Assembly (NCBI GenBank): GCA_963971535.1
Contig: OZ020591.1
Span: 17,718,823 to 17,782,822, forward strand
From: Notolepis coatsorum
Lineage: Eukaryota > Chordata > Actinopteri > Aulopiformes > Paralepididae
Direction: 5' to 3'
Length of the DNA stretch: 64,000 nucleotides
Part shown: positions 52,090-63,198 of the stretch, in pieces
Layout: each line of letters starts with the position of its first letter
How positions within the stretch are numbered: the stretch's first letter is position 1
The notes under the pieces: generated by a model
Told to the model about the DNA's origin: nothing
The model's input: the letters and a program-made list of their open reading frames with translations, nothing else
Database searches by the model: none
Translations under genes and position numbers: made by a program

Positions 52090-52966
52090 ATGGCGAGCAA
52101 ACTGTCTGCTGTTCGGGTTGTAGCGACACCAGCAGCCGAAGGTACCGCACCCACGGCAGGGGCTGAGCTAACATCAGCAGCCATTAGCAAACTCATAGAA
52201 AGAACGATAGAAAGCCAATTCGCCATACACTTCGACGCCTTTCGTCAGTCGGTAACGGAGGAGATAGGAGCGACTATTAAGACGATGATGGAAGTTAAAA
52301 CACTTCAAGCAAGAACCTTGGCTAATGATGAGGAGATCGCCTCTCTCCCAAAGGAAGCCACGAGGCAGAGTCTACAGCTACACAAATTACAGAGGGCGTT
52401 AACCGACAAGCAGGCAGAGACGACCAAGATGCAATCCAGAATCAGCTAACTGCAGTCTCGGGAGAGACGCTTCAATATAAGAATAGTTGGAATCCCTGAG
52501 GGCACAGAGGGGAACCGTCCTTCAGACTTCATACCCGGCTTACTGCAAGGAATATTGGGCAAAGATGTCCTCCCGAATCCCCCGGAATGTGATGTAGCCT
52601 ACAGAGCTAACCTGGCGAGGCCTGCTAAGGACCAGAGACCCAGACCGATCGTCGTGAGACAGCACAAGCTACAAACAAAAGGAGCTAATCGTCCGAGCGG
52701 GCCGCTCCAAAAGAGGAGATTTACGTTATGAAGAACACAAGGTCGCCATATTTGAGGACTATATTCCAGAAGTGTTGGCACAGAGAGGGGAGTATCGGGA
52801 CGCCATGTTCAAGCTATGGAAGTTGGGCTGCAGACCAGCATTGCTTTTCCCGGCAAGGCTGTCAGTGAAGCTGAGGGATGAGGAACGGAGGAAGTTTTGG
52901 TCGCTTGTCGAGCCTGAGGAGTATCTTAAGAGAGAGTGGGTTGACCGGGAGGATGGCCGAAAGTGA
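52090..52966 (+). pseudogene. L1 ORF1 (coiled coil plus RNA-binding C-terminus)
   Basis: Start at the ATG at 52090 (GCAGAAATGG context): MASKLSAVRVVATPAAEGTA, then an alpha-helical region SKLIERTIESQFAIHFDAF with heptad-like LQLHKLQRALTDKQAETTKM. A TAA at about 52447 follows SRIS. Downstream frames give GIPEGTEGNRPSDFIPGLLQ, RPRPIVVRQHKLQ and, after a +1/-1 change near 52683, FEDYIPEVLAQRGEYRDAMF and CRPALLFPARLSVKLRDEER, stopping at GRK near 52966. This is the L1 ORF1 layout (coiled coil, RRM-like, C-terminal domain). The stop and the shift are the same as in the 18190-18735 copy. Confidence 0.82.
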
Positions 52967-54107
52967 GCGCTAACGACGTGAGTATGGAGCCAGCAATGGC
53001 CGGGCGAAGTGGAGCTAGGTTGGCTAAGAAGCTTTGACTTTTGTCATGCATTACTGAGCTAAATTTAGTAATAAAATAATTACGTTTTTTGATAATTGAT
53101 GTAACACTGGACTGGTCCGTGTACCGGGAACATCTTCTTGAACAAGCCAGGGAACAGATACAATGGCTGGCTAGCTGTACGGCGGACTAATACAGAGATC
53201 CAGCATAGAGCTAAAGCTCCGATCATTACATGGGCCAGCCTCGTGCTTTTAAGCTAGCCGACATAGACACATGTGCTTGAGATGACGGACTGTATTGCAC
53301 TAGCTAACTTTTTAGCGAGCGAGGGGTAGCCCAGCTTCCCTGCTACAATGGTTATTGACCACTAATTTCTAGTTTTTTAATGCAAATGTCTTGCTACAAT
53401 GTTTTGAGCTATACTGTACTGAACTGATGCTTGCTTGGGATTGATGATGTGTAGTAGAGCTGACCTTCAAATTATTTTTTGGAATTCGAAGCTTCGGGGC
53501 CGAGATTCAATTTTAATTAGAAGCTTCGAGATTAAAAAAAATAATAATAATAATCAATCGTTTTTTTTTATGTTGTTGTGGGACTTGTACAGCACTTTGT
53601 TCAACTTTTTCAGTGCTGTAAAGTTTAAACCTTTTAAAATCTTAGACAAACGAAACACTTTGCTTTCATGAAATATTGTAAGCCATCATTTGAGGCTTTA
53701 TAAAAGCAGCACAATGAACACAAATCTGTCAGTGCCGAGTCCGACCTCATCTTAAATAACAAACAGCATTATAATAATAATAATAATAACTTTATTTGTA
53801 TAGCACTTTTCATACAGAGGTTGCAGTTCAAAGTGCTTCACAACAGTAAAAAATACAGGCATAAGCGAGCATAAAAAGATAGACAGGTAGAATCACAGTG
53901 TTTCACATTAGGATCTAGCATCCCAATAGGCTCTCCGCTTATAGTTTTCAGTAACACAAATAGTAAAAATAGTTTAAAATGATTCAGTTAAAAAATAGTA
54001 AAATAAAAATAAAATAAAATAAAATAAAAATTATAAAATAGAACGGACATAAAAAATACAGGCATGAGCGAGCATAGCAAGATATGGCAAGTGACAACAA
54101 TGCATAA

Positions 54108-54300
54108 AGTTTACAGACAATCCATGCTGATTGATCTGCCATAAGCAAGTGAAAGTTTACAGACAATCCATGCTGATTGATCTGCCATAAGCAAGTGAAG
54201 ATTACAGTCGGTTCTAACAAACCAAACTGCCATGTATTAAAGTTTACAGACAATCCATGCTGATTGATCTGCCATAAGCATAAGATTACAGTCTGTTCTA
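54108..54300 (-). repeat. ~45-bp tandem repeat in the L2 3' UTR
   Basis: Three to four copies of GTTTACAGACAATCCATGCT followed by GATTGATCTGCCATAAGCA, with variable spacers (GATTACAGTCGGTTCTAACA in some). Confidence 0.85.
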
Positions 54301-54311
54301 ACAAACCAAAC

Positions 54312-54688
54312 TGCTACAGCCAGGACACAGTTAACCTGGTTCTACTAACAGCCAGGACACAGTTAACCTGGTTCTACTACAGCCAGGACACAGTTAACCT
54401 GGTTCTACAACAGCCAGGACACAGTTAACCTGGTTCTACTACAGCCAGGACACAGTTAACCTGGTTCTACAATGCTACAGCCAGGACACAGTTAACCTGG
54501 TTCTACTACTACAGCCAGGACACAGTTAACCTGGTTCTACAACAGCCAGGACACAGTTAACCTGGTTCTACTACAGCCAGGACACAGTTAACCTGGTTCT
54601 ACAATGCTACTACAGCCAGGACACAGTTAACCTGGTTTAATGCTACAGCCAGGACACAGTTAACCTGGTTGTACAATGCTACTACAGC
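54312..54688 (-). repeat. 28-bp minisatellite in the L2 3' UTR
   Basis: About a dozen units CAGCCAGGACACAGTTAACC plus TGGTTCTA, joined by CTACTA or CAATGCTA spacers of variable length. Located just downstream, on the element strand, of the ORF2 stop. Confidence 0.9.
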
Positions 54689-54987
54689 ATAGTGTTTCAC
54701 ATTAGGATCTAGCATCCTAATAGGCTCTCTATTCAGTAATTAAAAAGTGCACTAACCGACGGACATAAAAAAAAATACAGGCATGAGCGAGCATAACGAA
54801 TAATAAGAATAGTTTAAAATGATTCAGTTTAAAAATAGTCATCAGTAAGAAGTAAAAAGTGCAATAACCGACACATGAATTTGATAGGCAGTGTAAAAGA
54901 GTAGGCAGGGTAAGAATAAATACAAGTTGTGTCAGGATATCCCTGATGTTTCCTCTTGCCACTAGGTGGTAGCAGATATCTATCAGT

Positions 54988-57850
54988 GAAATGCCTGAGC
55001 AAAGAGATAGGTTTTAAGCTGTCTTTTAAAGATGTCTAGCGAGTTGGCTTCCCTGATGTTTTGGGGTAGTTTGTTCCATAGTTTTGGGGCATAGTTGATA
55101 AAGGCTGCATTACCGATCCTCTTTTGACTGCTTCTGGGAGCCTCTAGTAGTCCAGCAGCTGATGATTGCAGTGTTCTTGCTGGTGTGTAATTTATTAGAG
55201 TGTTGGCGATGTAGCTAGGTCCCTGTCCATTTAGAGCTTTGTATGTAAGGAGAAGGACCTTAAAGTCAATTCTAAATGTTACAGGAAGCCAGTGTAAAGC
55301 GGCTAAGACTGGACTAATGTGCTCTCTCCTTTTGGTTCTAGTTAGCAGTCGGGCTGCAGAGTTTTGGATTAGCTGAAGCCTCTCTGTGGTTTTCTTAGGG
55401 AGACCTGTGAAAAGTGCATTACAGTAGTCTAGCCGGCTAGATATGAATGCATGAATTAGCTTCTCAGCATCGTTCCGATTAATAAATGGTCATACTTTTG
55501 CTATATTTCTGAGATGGAAGAACGATGTTTTCGTCACTTTGCTAATATGAGAATTGAAGTTCAGTTCTGAATCTATGACAACCCCAAGACTAGTGACCTC
55601 AGATTTGATCCAAGGGGTTAGTCCCCCCAGGTTCTTTATTAATGTTTCTTTTTTAGTTTTGGAGCCGATAATTAGAATTTCAGTTTTGTTCTCGTTTAGT
55701 TTCAGGAAGTTCTTACTCATCCATTTATGTATTGCCAGTAAGCAGTCTGTAATGGAGGTAATCGCTGTATCATTTGGTTCAGCAGATATGTACAGTTGTG
55801 TATCATCCGCATAGCTATGGAAATCTACATTATGTTCTCTGATGATATCACCCAGCGGTAACATGTAAAGGGAGAAGAGTAAAGGACCTAAGCAACTCCC
55901 TTGTGCAACTCCATAGTTGTTGTCGTATATATCAGACATGTGATCTCCTAGTTTAACATAGAATTTCCTCCCTCTGATGTATGTTTTAAACCAGCCTAGC
56001 ACATGGTCTGAGAAACCGACATGGTTTTCAAGACGATCGATTAGAATATCGTGATCGATTGTATCAAATGCTGCACTGAGATCTAACAGGATAAGGATGG
56101 AGATCTTATTCTCGTCAGAGTTTAGTCTGAGGTCACTGATTATTTTGGTGAGGGCAGTTTCAGTGCTATGATATTTTCTGAATCCTGACTGAAATTCTTC
56201 TAAGATGTTGTTTTCTTCAAGAAAGGAATTTATTTGAACTGAAACTATTTTCAAGTACTTTACTAATGAATGGTAGGTTGGATATTGGACGATAATTTGC
56301 CATTTCATTACTATCCAAGTTAGGTTTTTTTTAGTAATGGCTTTACAACTGCTGTTTTAAAGGCATCCGGGAAAATACCAGTCCTAAGGGAAGTGTTTAT
56401 GATATCTAGCACAGGGCTTGAAACACTATTAAATACCCGTTTGAAGAAAGCTGTAGGTATAGGGTCAATGTCTGAGGTGGAGGAGTTACATTCTGAGACA
56501 GTTTTGCAGAGTACATCTAATGTGATGCATGTGAAACTTCTCATGGTTACATTGCACGGTTTGCCGCAATCAACTTTATTTCCATCATGAGTAATGCTGG
56601 CCCTGATCAAGGTTATTTTGTTGTTAAAGAATAGTGCAAGTTCTTCACACTTAACCGTTGATGACTGAGGAGGTGTAGGGGCAGTGTTGAGTAGTACATT
56701 AATAGTGGAAAAGAGGATTCTGGAGTTTCCAGCATTTTCTGTAATGATTTTAGAGAAGTAATCTTTCCTTGCTAAGCGGATGGTTTTATTATAAGCAGTT
56801 AAAGCATCTTTGTATATATCACAGCATATGGTGGTTTTTGTTTTTCTCCATTTTTGCTCCGCTGCACGACATTTCCTTTTTTCTTCGTTGACCGTATTAT
56901 AGTTTAACCAGGGCGAGGCTCTAGTTTTCTTCTTTTTCGTTTTTAATGGGGCGACAGAATTTAATATAGATGACATTGCATCATTGAGATTTTCTACCAT
57001 TTCATTTAGAGAGCTGTCATGATTGTGTGCAGGTTCATGTAGTCTGATAAGATCAATGAACTTTGATTCAGCTTTGTCGTTTAGGAGCCTCTTTTTAACT
57101 ATGATTTCTTTTTTTGTTTTAGTAAGGGTTATTTGAGTATCAAAAAATATACAGTGATGGTCGGAGAGAGGTAATTCAGTTAGAGATATTTGTTATGCTT
57201 AGCCCAGTTGTTGTTATAACTAAGTCTAGTGTATTCCCAAGCCGGTGAGTTGCATTTGTTATATGCTGTATTAGGTCAAAGCTATCCAGTAGATTTTTTA
57301 GTTCCATAGTTTTGGAGTCTGTTTTCTTATTAAAATGGATGTTCAGGTCTCCATTTAGGATCACCTTATCATATCCGGTAACACATAGTGAGATCAGTTC
57401 AGAGAGCTCCTGTATAAATACTGGTGAGTGTCTAGGCGGGCGGTATATTGTGACAATAATAGTTGATTCTGTTTTTAGTTCAATGGCAAGATATTCCATT
57501 GACATGAACTCGCCTAGTTCTGTGATTCTAAACAAGAGTTTTGAGGAGAAGATTGCTGCAACTCCTCCGCCCCTTTTATTTTTCCTGGGTATTTGAAAAA
57601 AGTTATAGTCTGGTGGACAAGCTTCAATCATTATTGATGTAGCTGTGTCATTATTTAGCCATGTCTCTACTAGGCAGATGCAATCTAAGTTATTTTCTTT
57701 AATCAGATCATTTACTAAGAAAGTTTTATTATTCAGTGATCTGACATTTAGGAGAGCTAATTTTATTTGTTGGACTTCTTTAGAGGAGGTCTGCTTTGGC
57801 TTGACCGTGATGGCCCTGAGGTTAATAGCAGGTAAACGCATTGATGGTGT
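54988..57850 (-). pseudogene. L2 ORF2 (endonuclease and reverse transcriptase)
   Basis: The minus-strand product starts about 40 bp after ORF1. The APE-type endonuclease shows ALLNVRSLNNKT, CLVETWLND-like, YRPPRHSP, NGDLNIHFN, THRLGNTLDLV and LSDHH. The linker and RT follow: FRKYHSTETALTKI, LDLSAAFDTIDHDILIDRL, GVAQGSCLGPLLFSLYMLPL, the catalytic FHSYADDTQLY, then LKLNENKTEILIIGSK. The C-terminal tail is RLDYCNALFTGLPKK, LHWLPVTFRIDFKVLLL and PKLWNKLPQNIREANSLDIF, ending LKTYLFAQAFH. Frame breaks lie near 57176, 56310-56320 and 55490, so at least three lesions. All catalytic motifs are otherwise present, which indicates a rather young copy. Confidence 0.85.
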
Positions 57851-57882
57851 ATATTTTTCACCATGCCATTGGCTGGTTAGGA

Positions 57883-59415
57883 TTACTTGTATGTTTTGAG
57901 AGATGGCATGGCAATTGTGCTATTCTGTACCGTACTGACTGTTCTGTGCTTTCGGGGACATTTGATCAGACGAGATGGCCTTGTGTGATATGGGGGGGAC
58001 GGGACGTCTTGTGCTGCTGTAATCCGTGGTGAGATTGTGTCCTTCATGATTATCTCTCGTGCTGGTGTGAGCTTAATATTCTTGGAGGCCATCAAGGCAT
58101 GACGCATGTTTGCTGATAGGAGCTTTGAACCTAAGCGATTTGGGAAGAAGCCATTTCTTTGAAAACGTTCTGGGTTATTCCAGAAAACATTGAAGTTGTC
58201 AATGAATTTCAGGTCGTGTACGAGACATGCAGCCCCTAACCATGAATAAAAATTTAGGAGTCGACTGAATGCTTCCTGTCCTCTGCGAAAGCATGCAATT
58301 GGTCCACTGATGGACACATCAGTGTTTGTGTACACAGACTGATGTTTGTCTAGTGTGTTCATTAAACGTGTGAAATCGTCTTTCAAAGTCTCTGTGCCAG
58401 TCTTCTTTCGCAGGATGTCAAACGATCCAGAGTGAATGACAATTTTTCTTATTCCCGGTCTGATTAGTGTTGGAAGTTTTTCGGCCAGCTCTTTGACAGA
58501 TGTATTATCTAGACAGATATTTTCTGTGTTTGCCATCTCCACATACCTTGTTGTGGAATCTCCAATCAGTATACAGTCTATTTTCTGTGTGAGGTTAGCA
58601 TTTTTCTTTCCAACAGTTTTGGGGCCGTTTGTTTTTGGGCTAGGCCTAGTCTGCCGGTTCTTTCCACAGTCCTGTGGCCTTGGTGAAGCCTCGTTAGCCT
58701 TCTCAATAGCCGGCATGTTAACGCTGGTCCCGTACCTTCGGCGTTGGCTACCGCGACGTTCTCGGCGCATGATAGTCTCTTCGCTGTTAGCCGTTCGCTC
58801 GGTCTGGGTCGTGTTTGCTAGCCGTGTCACTAGTGGCTCTGTTTTCCTCGTCGTCTCGTCGTTAGCGTGTGCTCCGATGTGCCGGCTGTTAGCTTCGCTA
58901 GCATTAGCGTGAGCTCCGGCATGCCAGCTGTTTGCTTCGCTAGTGTTAGCGTGAGCTCCGGTATTCTTGCTATTAGCGTCGTTAGCGTGAGCTCCGTTTT
59001 GCCCGCTGTTTGCTTCGTTAGCGTTGTTAGCCACGCTTCTATGTCTCTTTGCTTTGGGTGTTGATATGCATGTTTCTGAGAGTAGGTTGAAACTATTTCT
59101 TGGCGGTACCGGGGGTGAGGTCCTGGTTCGTTTTTTTCTCTTTTTTTCCTTGACGGTAATCCACTGCTTTGGTCTAGCTCCTTGGTTGTGCCAAGGACCG
59201 TCTTTTGGGTGGTGCTGTTCTGTAGCTGCTAGCATAGGCCAGGTTTCAATCATGGTATTGTTGGCTATATTTGTAGTAGCTTCAAGCATAGAGTCAAGGA
59301 ATTGCTCATTCTGCTGTATTTGGTACAGGGTAGAAACCCGAGCCTCCAGCTTTACAATCTTCATACGCATCTTCAAGCAATTAGTACATTCTGTGGGAGA
59401 GCCGAGTCCCGGCAT
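57883..59415 (-). CDS. L2 ORF1 with esterase-like domain
   Basis: One open frame of 510 codons. The start MPGLGSPTECTNCLKMRMKI precedes a coiled-coil segment (KLEARVSTLYQIQQNEQF). A basic stretch (KEKKRKKRTRTS) and a repeated region around residues 145-195 (units of the form GAHANxSEANSxH) follow. The C-terminal half resembles the SGNH esterase domain of L2/CR1 ORF1: CILIGDSTTRYVE holds the GDS serine motif, and GFFPNRLGSKLLSANM corresponds to the block that usually carries the catalytic Asp and His (typically DGxHPN). Here those positions read N and F, so esterase activity is doubtful. Family members bind RNA and may act on lipids. The frame has no stop. Confidence 0.75.
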   Translation of the reverse strand: MPGLGSPTECTNCLKMRMKIVKLEARVSTLYQIQQNEQFLDSMLEATTNIANNTMIETWPMLAATEQHHPKDGPWHNQGARPKQWITVKEKKRKKRTRTSPPVPPRNSFNLLSETCISTPKAKRHRSVANNANEANSGQNGAHANDANSKNTGAHANTSEANSWHAGAHANASEANSRHIGAHANDETTRKTEPLVTRLANTTQTERTANSEETIMRRERRGSQRRRYGTSVNMPAIEKANEASPRPQDCGKNRQTRPSPKTNGPKTVGKKNANLTQKIDCILIGDSTTRYVEMANTENICLDNTSVKELAEKLPTLIRPGIRKIVIHSGSFDILRKKTGTETLKDDFTRLMNTLDKHQSVYTNTDVSISGPIACFRRGQEAFSRLLNFYSWLGAACLVHDLKFIDNFNVFWNNPERFQRNGFFPNRLGSKLLSANMRHALMASKNIKLTPAREIIMKDTISPRITAAQDVPSPPYHTRPSRLIKCPRKHRTVSTVQNSTIAMPSLKTYK

Positions 59416-59477
59416 ATTCCCTTATTTCCTGTCTTTTCAGGTTAGGCTAAACTGAAGCTAAGCTAGGTACTTAGCTG

Positions 59478-59552
59478 GTGGTGGTGGTGATGATGATGAT
59501 GGTGGTGATGGTGGTGGTGGTGGTGATGGTGGTGGTGGTGGTGGTGATGGTG
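59478..59552. repeat. (GGT)n/(GAT)n microsatellite
   Basis: GGTGGTGGTGATGATGATGA-type trinucleotide repeat next to the L2 ORF1 start region. Confidence 0.95.
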
Positions 59553-60208
59553 GGTCACTCACTTCACATCCGGGGTCTTTATGAAATAACATACAGGAGA
59601 GCTGTCTGTCGCTCTCTCCTAAACGGGGCAGCTTCCGTCGCTCTCTCCTACACGGGGGAGTTCCGTTGCCCTGGAGCTGTGCTATTACTCAGACAACCAA
59701 AACCACTGTCGTCTTCCGTCTCGTTAAAACTCAAAATGAAGTATGAAGTATTCTCGCCTTTCATAAATATCCTCGACTTCAGCAGTGCCCGACATAGTCC
59801 TTTGTGTGTAGCTGATAAGACGGAGACTTCTTCATTTCGCCTGTCCTCCCACGGAGAGATCTCGCTACTCGTCCTTTCGGTGAAGTACTGCGGTCATAAA
59901 TCTAAATAAATAAATTCACAGTTCTGGAGAAGTACCATGGAACTGGGAGTTAACATACAGAGTATTTAGAGTTGAAAGGGCTATAATAAATCATTAAGGT
60001 AGCGATAGGTAGAAAAACACGGAGCGACAGTGAAAAGCAGCTTGCATAGCAGAAGCAGGAAGCTTAGTTAACAAAGAGAGGCAGAGTTGATTTTGCACAA
60101 CAAAAAAATATATATATTATCTTCGAATTTTATTTTCATATTCGAATCCCATGCCCATCGAACGAAGCTTCGAAGCTTCGAAGTATTTAAGACAGCCCTA
60201 ATGTGCAG

Positions 60209-60880
60209 GCCACGGGGACTGGGTGGTCTGACTACTGTGTGCTAACGGCTTAGATTGGCGCAGTGTTTATAAATGCCGGGGACGCTGGGCAGCGGGGGTT
60301 GGCGTGATCTGTGATCGGGAGCATTGAGGATGCCAACATGCTAGCCGGCTGAACGCACTTTATTAGTTCAGTAATGCTGATGGTATATCTGTATTACTTG
60401 GCACTACTTACGTTGTTTGGCTGGTTGTTAGCTAGCCATGAGCCCTAAGCTTATTATAGTGGTAGTGTTGATGTTATATTGTTAAACGTTTTCGGGCTGG
60501 CTGGTTGCCGGTCAGTGGGGGGGGGGGGACTCTTGGGAGAAGGGGGCACTTTGTCATTACCAGACAGCAGCCGGCGGATATTTCACCGTCGGGTCACAAT
60601 TACATGTCAAATTATCATATGGGTAGCTCGGTGTGTCCATGGTGTATGGACGGGAAGAACTTCTGTGTTCCTGGATCTGGGGGGTCTTATCCACTATCTA
60701 TTGGGGGACTGGGCGGTCGGCCCAATTAGGGGCCATGTTTATGTTATGTTTATGCTTGTGGAATGTTATTGTTATTGCCAACCATGTGCCTGGTCATCAA
60801 TGAGGATGATAGATCTGTATTACCTTGTATTACTTACTATGTACAACACTACATGAAAATTATTACCTTTAAAAAGAATT
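60209..60880 (+). other. Continuation of the L1 ORF1-ORF2 spacer
   Basis: GC-rich sequence without a long frame that resumes the L1 after the hAT. It contains a G-run (60518-60530) and TGCCGGGGACGCTGGGCAGC. The L1 appears truncated before ORF2, because no endonuclease motif follows. Confidence 0.45.
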
Positions 60881-61045
60881 AGTAACACTAATTGAAATGC
60901 AGACTCAGACAGTAGCTGGCTTGAGCTGGGTATTGTAGTTTTTCGAAATTCCGACGCTCATTGAAAGACCCGAGTGTCCTTCATCATAATAACTACAACA
61001 AAATGGCCGCTCGCATTTATTTCCTGTCGAAATTTGCTAGCTTAC

Positions 61046-61396
61046 ACCGGTTCCTGACAGGGAGCGACGCGAGCGAGCGTGATTGCGAAAATGATTAAAA
61101 TGTATTAGTTTCAATCAGACTATCCTGACCTACCGCGAGCGACAGCGAACTGAGAGGCGATGTCGCTCCCCCCTCAAATATTCGCTCGCTGTGTCTCTAG
61201 TTGAGCGATTAGGCAGCCGAGTCCCACCCCTAAACACTTTTTATTGGTCGAGAATCGCAGGCTGCTTTGCCCCTGTGCTTCCAGGTAAATACACACACAC
61301 AGACACACTCGGACAAGCGCCGCGTCATATCAGGACAGTGTCGCGCGCGATTTCGTCTCCAGTTCGCTCGCTCGCTGCCCGTCAGGAACAGGTGTT
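61046..61396. mobile_element. Short element with inverted ends (about 350 bp)
   Basis: CACCGGTTCCTGACAGGGAG with CGACGCGAGCGAGCG at the left and the reverse complement at the right (CGCTCGCTCGCTGCCCGTCA, GGAACAGGTG) are inverted repeats of about 32 bp. GAGCGA/TCGCTC words recur inside. A MITE of unknown superfamily; the target duplication is unclear. Confidence 0.6.
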
Positions 61397-61441
61397 ATGA
61401 ATACAATTCCTGAACTGATATTTCATTAATAACACTTTAAC

Positions 61442-62240
61442 CCAGACCTGGGCATTGTACGGCCCGCGGGATGATTCTGACCGGCCCGCAAAAGATTACA
61501 TGATAATTAGAAAAAAAAATAAAAATAAAAAATGTTTTTTAATTATTATTACATTTTTTCTTTTCATGTCAACGTTCACACGCACAATATACGCTTACCT
61601 AGGATTTGACTTGATTCAACATCAAAGCAGTCGGGGCAATGGCAGGTCGAAAGTGTGGTTATTATTATTTTTCACAACTGACGTAGGCGTAGGTAGATTA
61701 CATTTTTTTTATTTGCAATTAATTTCAAGGCAACTAGGCAGCAACAATCTCGAACACATGAAAACCCTGAAAAAAGTCAAACCATCAGCTGATCACCGGC
61801 ACAGGTACTCATCCATGTTAGGAGCACTGCATGATGAATTTTCAAGGCGTTTTCAAGATTTCAAAAAGGTTGAGGATGAAATGCAGCTGGTTTCCTCTCC
61901 CTTTACCTGCAGTGTTGATAGTGCACCCACTGATGTTCAGCTTGAACTCATTGACCTGCAGTCTGATTCACTACTGAAAGAGCACTTTAAGTCAGCAGCA
62001 CTGCTAGAGTTTTACTCTGCTCTCAAGGAGGATAACTTTCCAAACATGAGGAGACATGCTCAGAAGATGTTGGTTCTCTTTGGATCCACATACATATGTG
62101 AACAGACATTCTCAGTCATGAAGTTTACCAAATCCAGGTACACGGAGGTGTCCCTGGCTCATTTGCCTATGTTGGAATTGCAATGCCGATCGAATCTCAC
62201 CAGGTGGCAGTATCACCTACCTTTTGAACTCTGATAGAAA
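61442..62240 (+). pseudogene. hAT transposase C-terminal region (GTF2IRD2/ZBED-like)
   Basis: Preceded by the hAT end-like CCCAGACCTGGGCATTGTAC. A frame running to 62234 encodes LGALHDEFSRRFQDFKKVED, FTCSVDSAPTDVQLELIDLQ, LLKEHFKSAALLEFYSALKE and FGSTYICEQTFSVMKFTKSR, the hAT C-terminal dimerisation region with its conserved CEQTFS motif. The region from the N-terminal BED finger up to residue 90 is a deletion-joined remnant (GFDLIQHQSSRGNGR comes from the 5' leader). A hAT transposase dimerises through this part to cut at 8-bp sites. Here the catalytic core is missing, so it is inactive. Confidence 0.8.
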
Positions 62241-62299
62241 GGGATCAGTAGAGACTGGACTGAACTGTCAAGACTCGCTCTGAGAAGGGAGATCTGCTC

Positions 62300-62921
62300 G
62301 CCTCAAAACCTTCCTGTAGCTTCCCGTAAACACAAGTAATTACATATAAACGAGTAATCGCGATCGCCGATGGGATCATTGGAATTATTCTTTTTGGAGT
62401 ACCTTCTGGCTAAGGTAAGGACCCCCTATGTCTATTTTACCAAACCTGAAACATGTTTCTGTAACGATCACAGTGTCTTACTTTACCGGATCTAAACCAA
62501 GCGTTTTCTAACGATCGCATTTTCCGGGGTAAGACTACCCCCCCCTTGATAATTTTGTGAAGGCACATGTGTACATGGTATATACCTTTGACTTGGGAGT
62601 ATTTGGGGTTTCAGGGGATCAACCAGAACGATTTGGGCTTATTGCATATAACATGTCTTATCTCGCAATCTATGGAAAAAGACTGGATTATTTTGGAAAT
62701 GGGCGATGTTTAGCGTGTAATAAACTACAGTGTAGAAACAAACTCTTTTTTACATGTTGGACTAGAAATAGTGTCTGTCAAATGAGCCATACTATTGTCT
62801 CCATAGCTATAATATAGAATATACAATAGCTCCGCAAAGATCATGAAATATCGTGAAAATGGTCAAGAAAAGCTGGCGCTAGTCAGTGCAGATGGGGACA
62901 GCTTGTGGCCGTCAAAGAGTT
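62300..62921. mobile_element. piggyBac-like element, right half
   Basis: Shares GATCATTGGAATTATTCTTT, then CTAAGGTAAGGAC, and a right end GTCAAAGAG followed by TTAA near 62920. Similar to the copies at 13278 and 63200, with the left part missing. Confidence 0.5.
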
Positions 62922-62939
62922 AAAGGAAAAAAACAAAAC

Positions 62940-63198
62940 ATAACTGGATGTTTTTGTATAGTAGTTAGGATAGCATAATGACATAGGGTATAAGTGTATA
63001 TTGTATAGTAGTGTACATAGGACTCATTGCCTTTTGAATTTTATCTTAGTATTTTTATCATGTCTATTTTATTTCTATTCTATTCTATTATTATTTGTAT
63101 TTTTTACACAATCGAAGCAGGCATGGCCACCTTCATTTCACTATATGTCTTGTGTATGTATGTGATGAATAAACCTTGAATCTTGAACCTTGAACCTT
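62940..63198 (+). mobile_element. 3' end of a jockey/Rex1-type LINE
   Basis: A 3' UTR with ATTTCACTATATGTCTTGTG, AATAAACC and a (CTTGAA)n tail at 63172-63198. No coding sequence. It seems inserted beside or within a TTAA-type element. Confidence 0.7.

Larger units (their letters stand above)
49002..53446 (+). mobile_element. L1-type LINE: 5' UTR, ORF1 and spacer, with insertions
   Basis: The 5' UTR starts at 49002, is interrupted by the TTAA element (49115-52042), and resumes at 52047 before ORF1 (52090-52966). The spacer to 53446 is then cut by a hAT (53455-60200) and continues at about 60209-60880. ORF2 is not present. ORF1 is the uninterrupted version of the copy at 13748-18735. Confidence 0.8.
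53771..59480 (-). mobile_element. Nearly full-length L2-type LINE
   Basis: Two ORFs in order on the minus strand (59415-57883 and 57850-54988), then a long 3' UTR with two minisatellites, ending in the AAGTGCTATACAAATAAAGT end and a (TTA)n tail at 53771-53793. The 5' UTR probably extends past the GGT-rich microsatellite at 59478-59552, so the true 5' end may be nearer 59900. It is the most complete autonomous-type element in the window. Confidence 0.85.
53455..60200. mobile_element. hAT-type element hosting an L2 LINE
   Basis: Ends TAGAGCTGACC and GACAGCCCTA with AAGCTTCGAA-rich subterminal repeats (CGAAGCTTCGAAGCTTCG near 60165-60183). Flanks ATGTGTAG (53447-53454) and ATGTGCAG (60201-60208) form an 8-bp target duplication with one mismatch. 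Without the LINE the element would be about 1 kb. No transposase. Confidence 0.75.

Noticed and set aside
58436-59455. Plus-strand frames of 143-158 codons
   Set aside because: Antisense of the L2 ORF1; hydrophobic composition is the mirror of its codon use.
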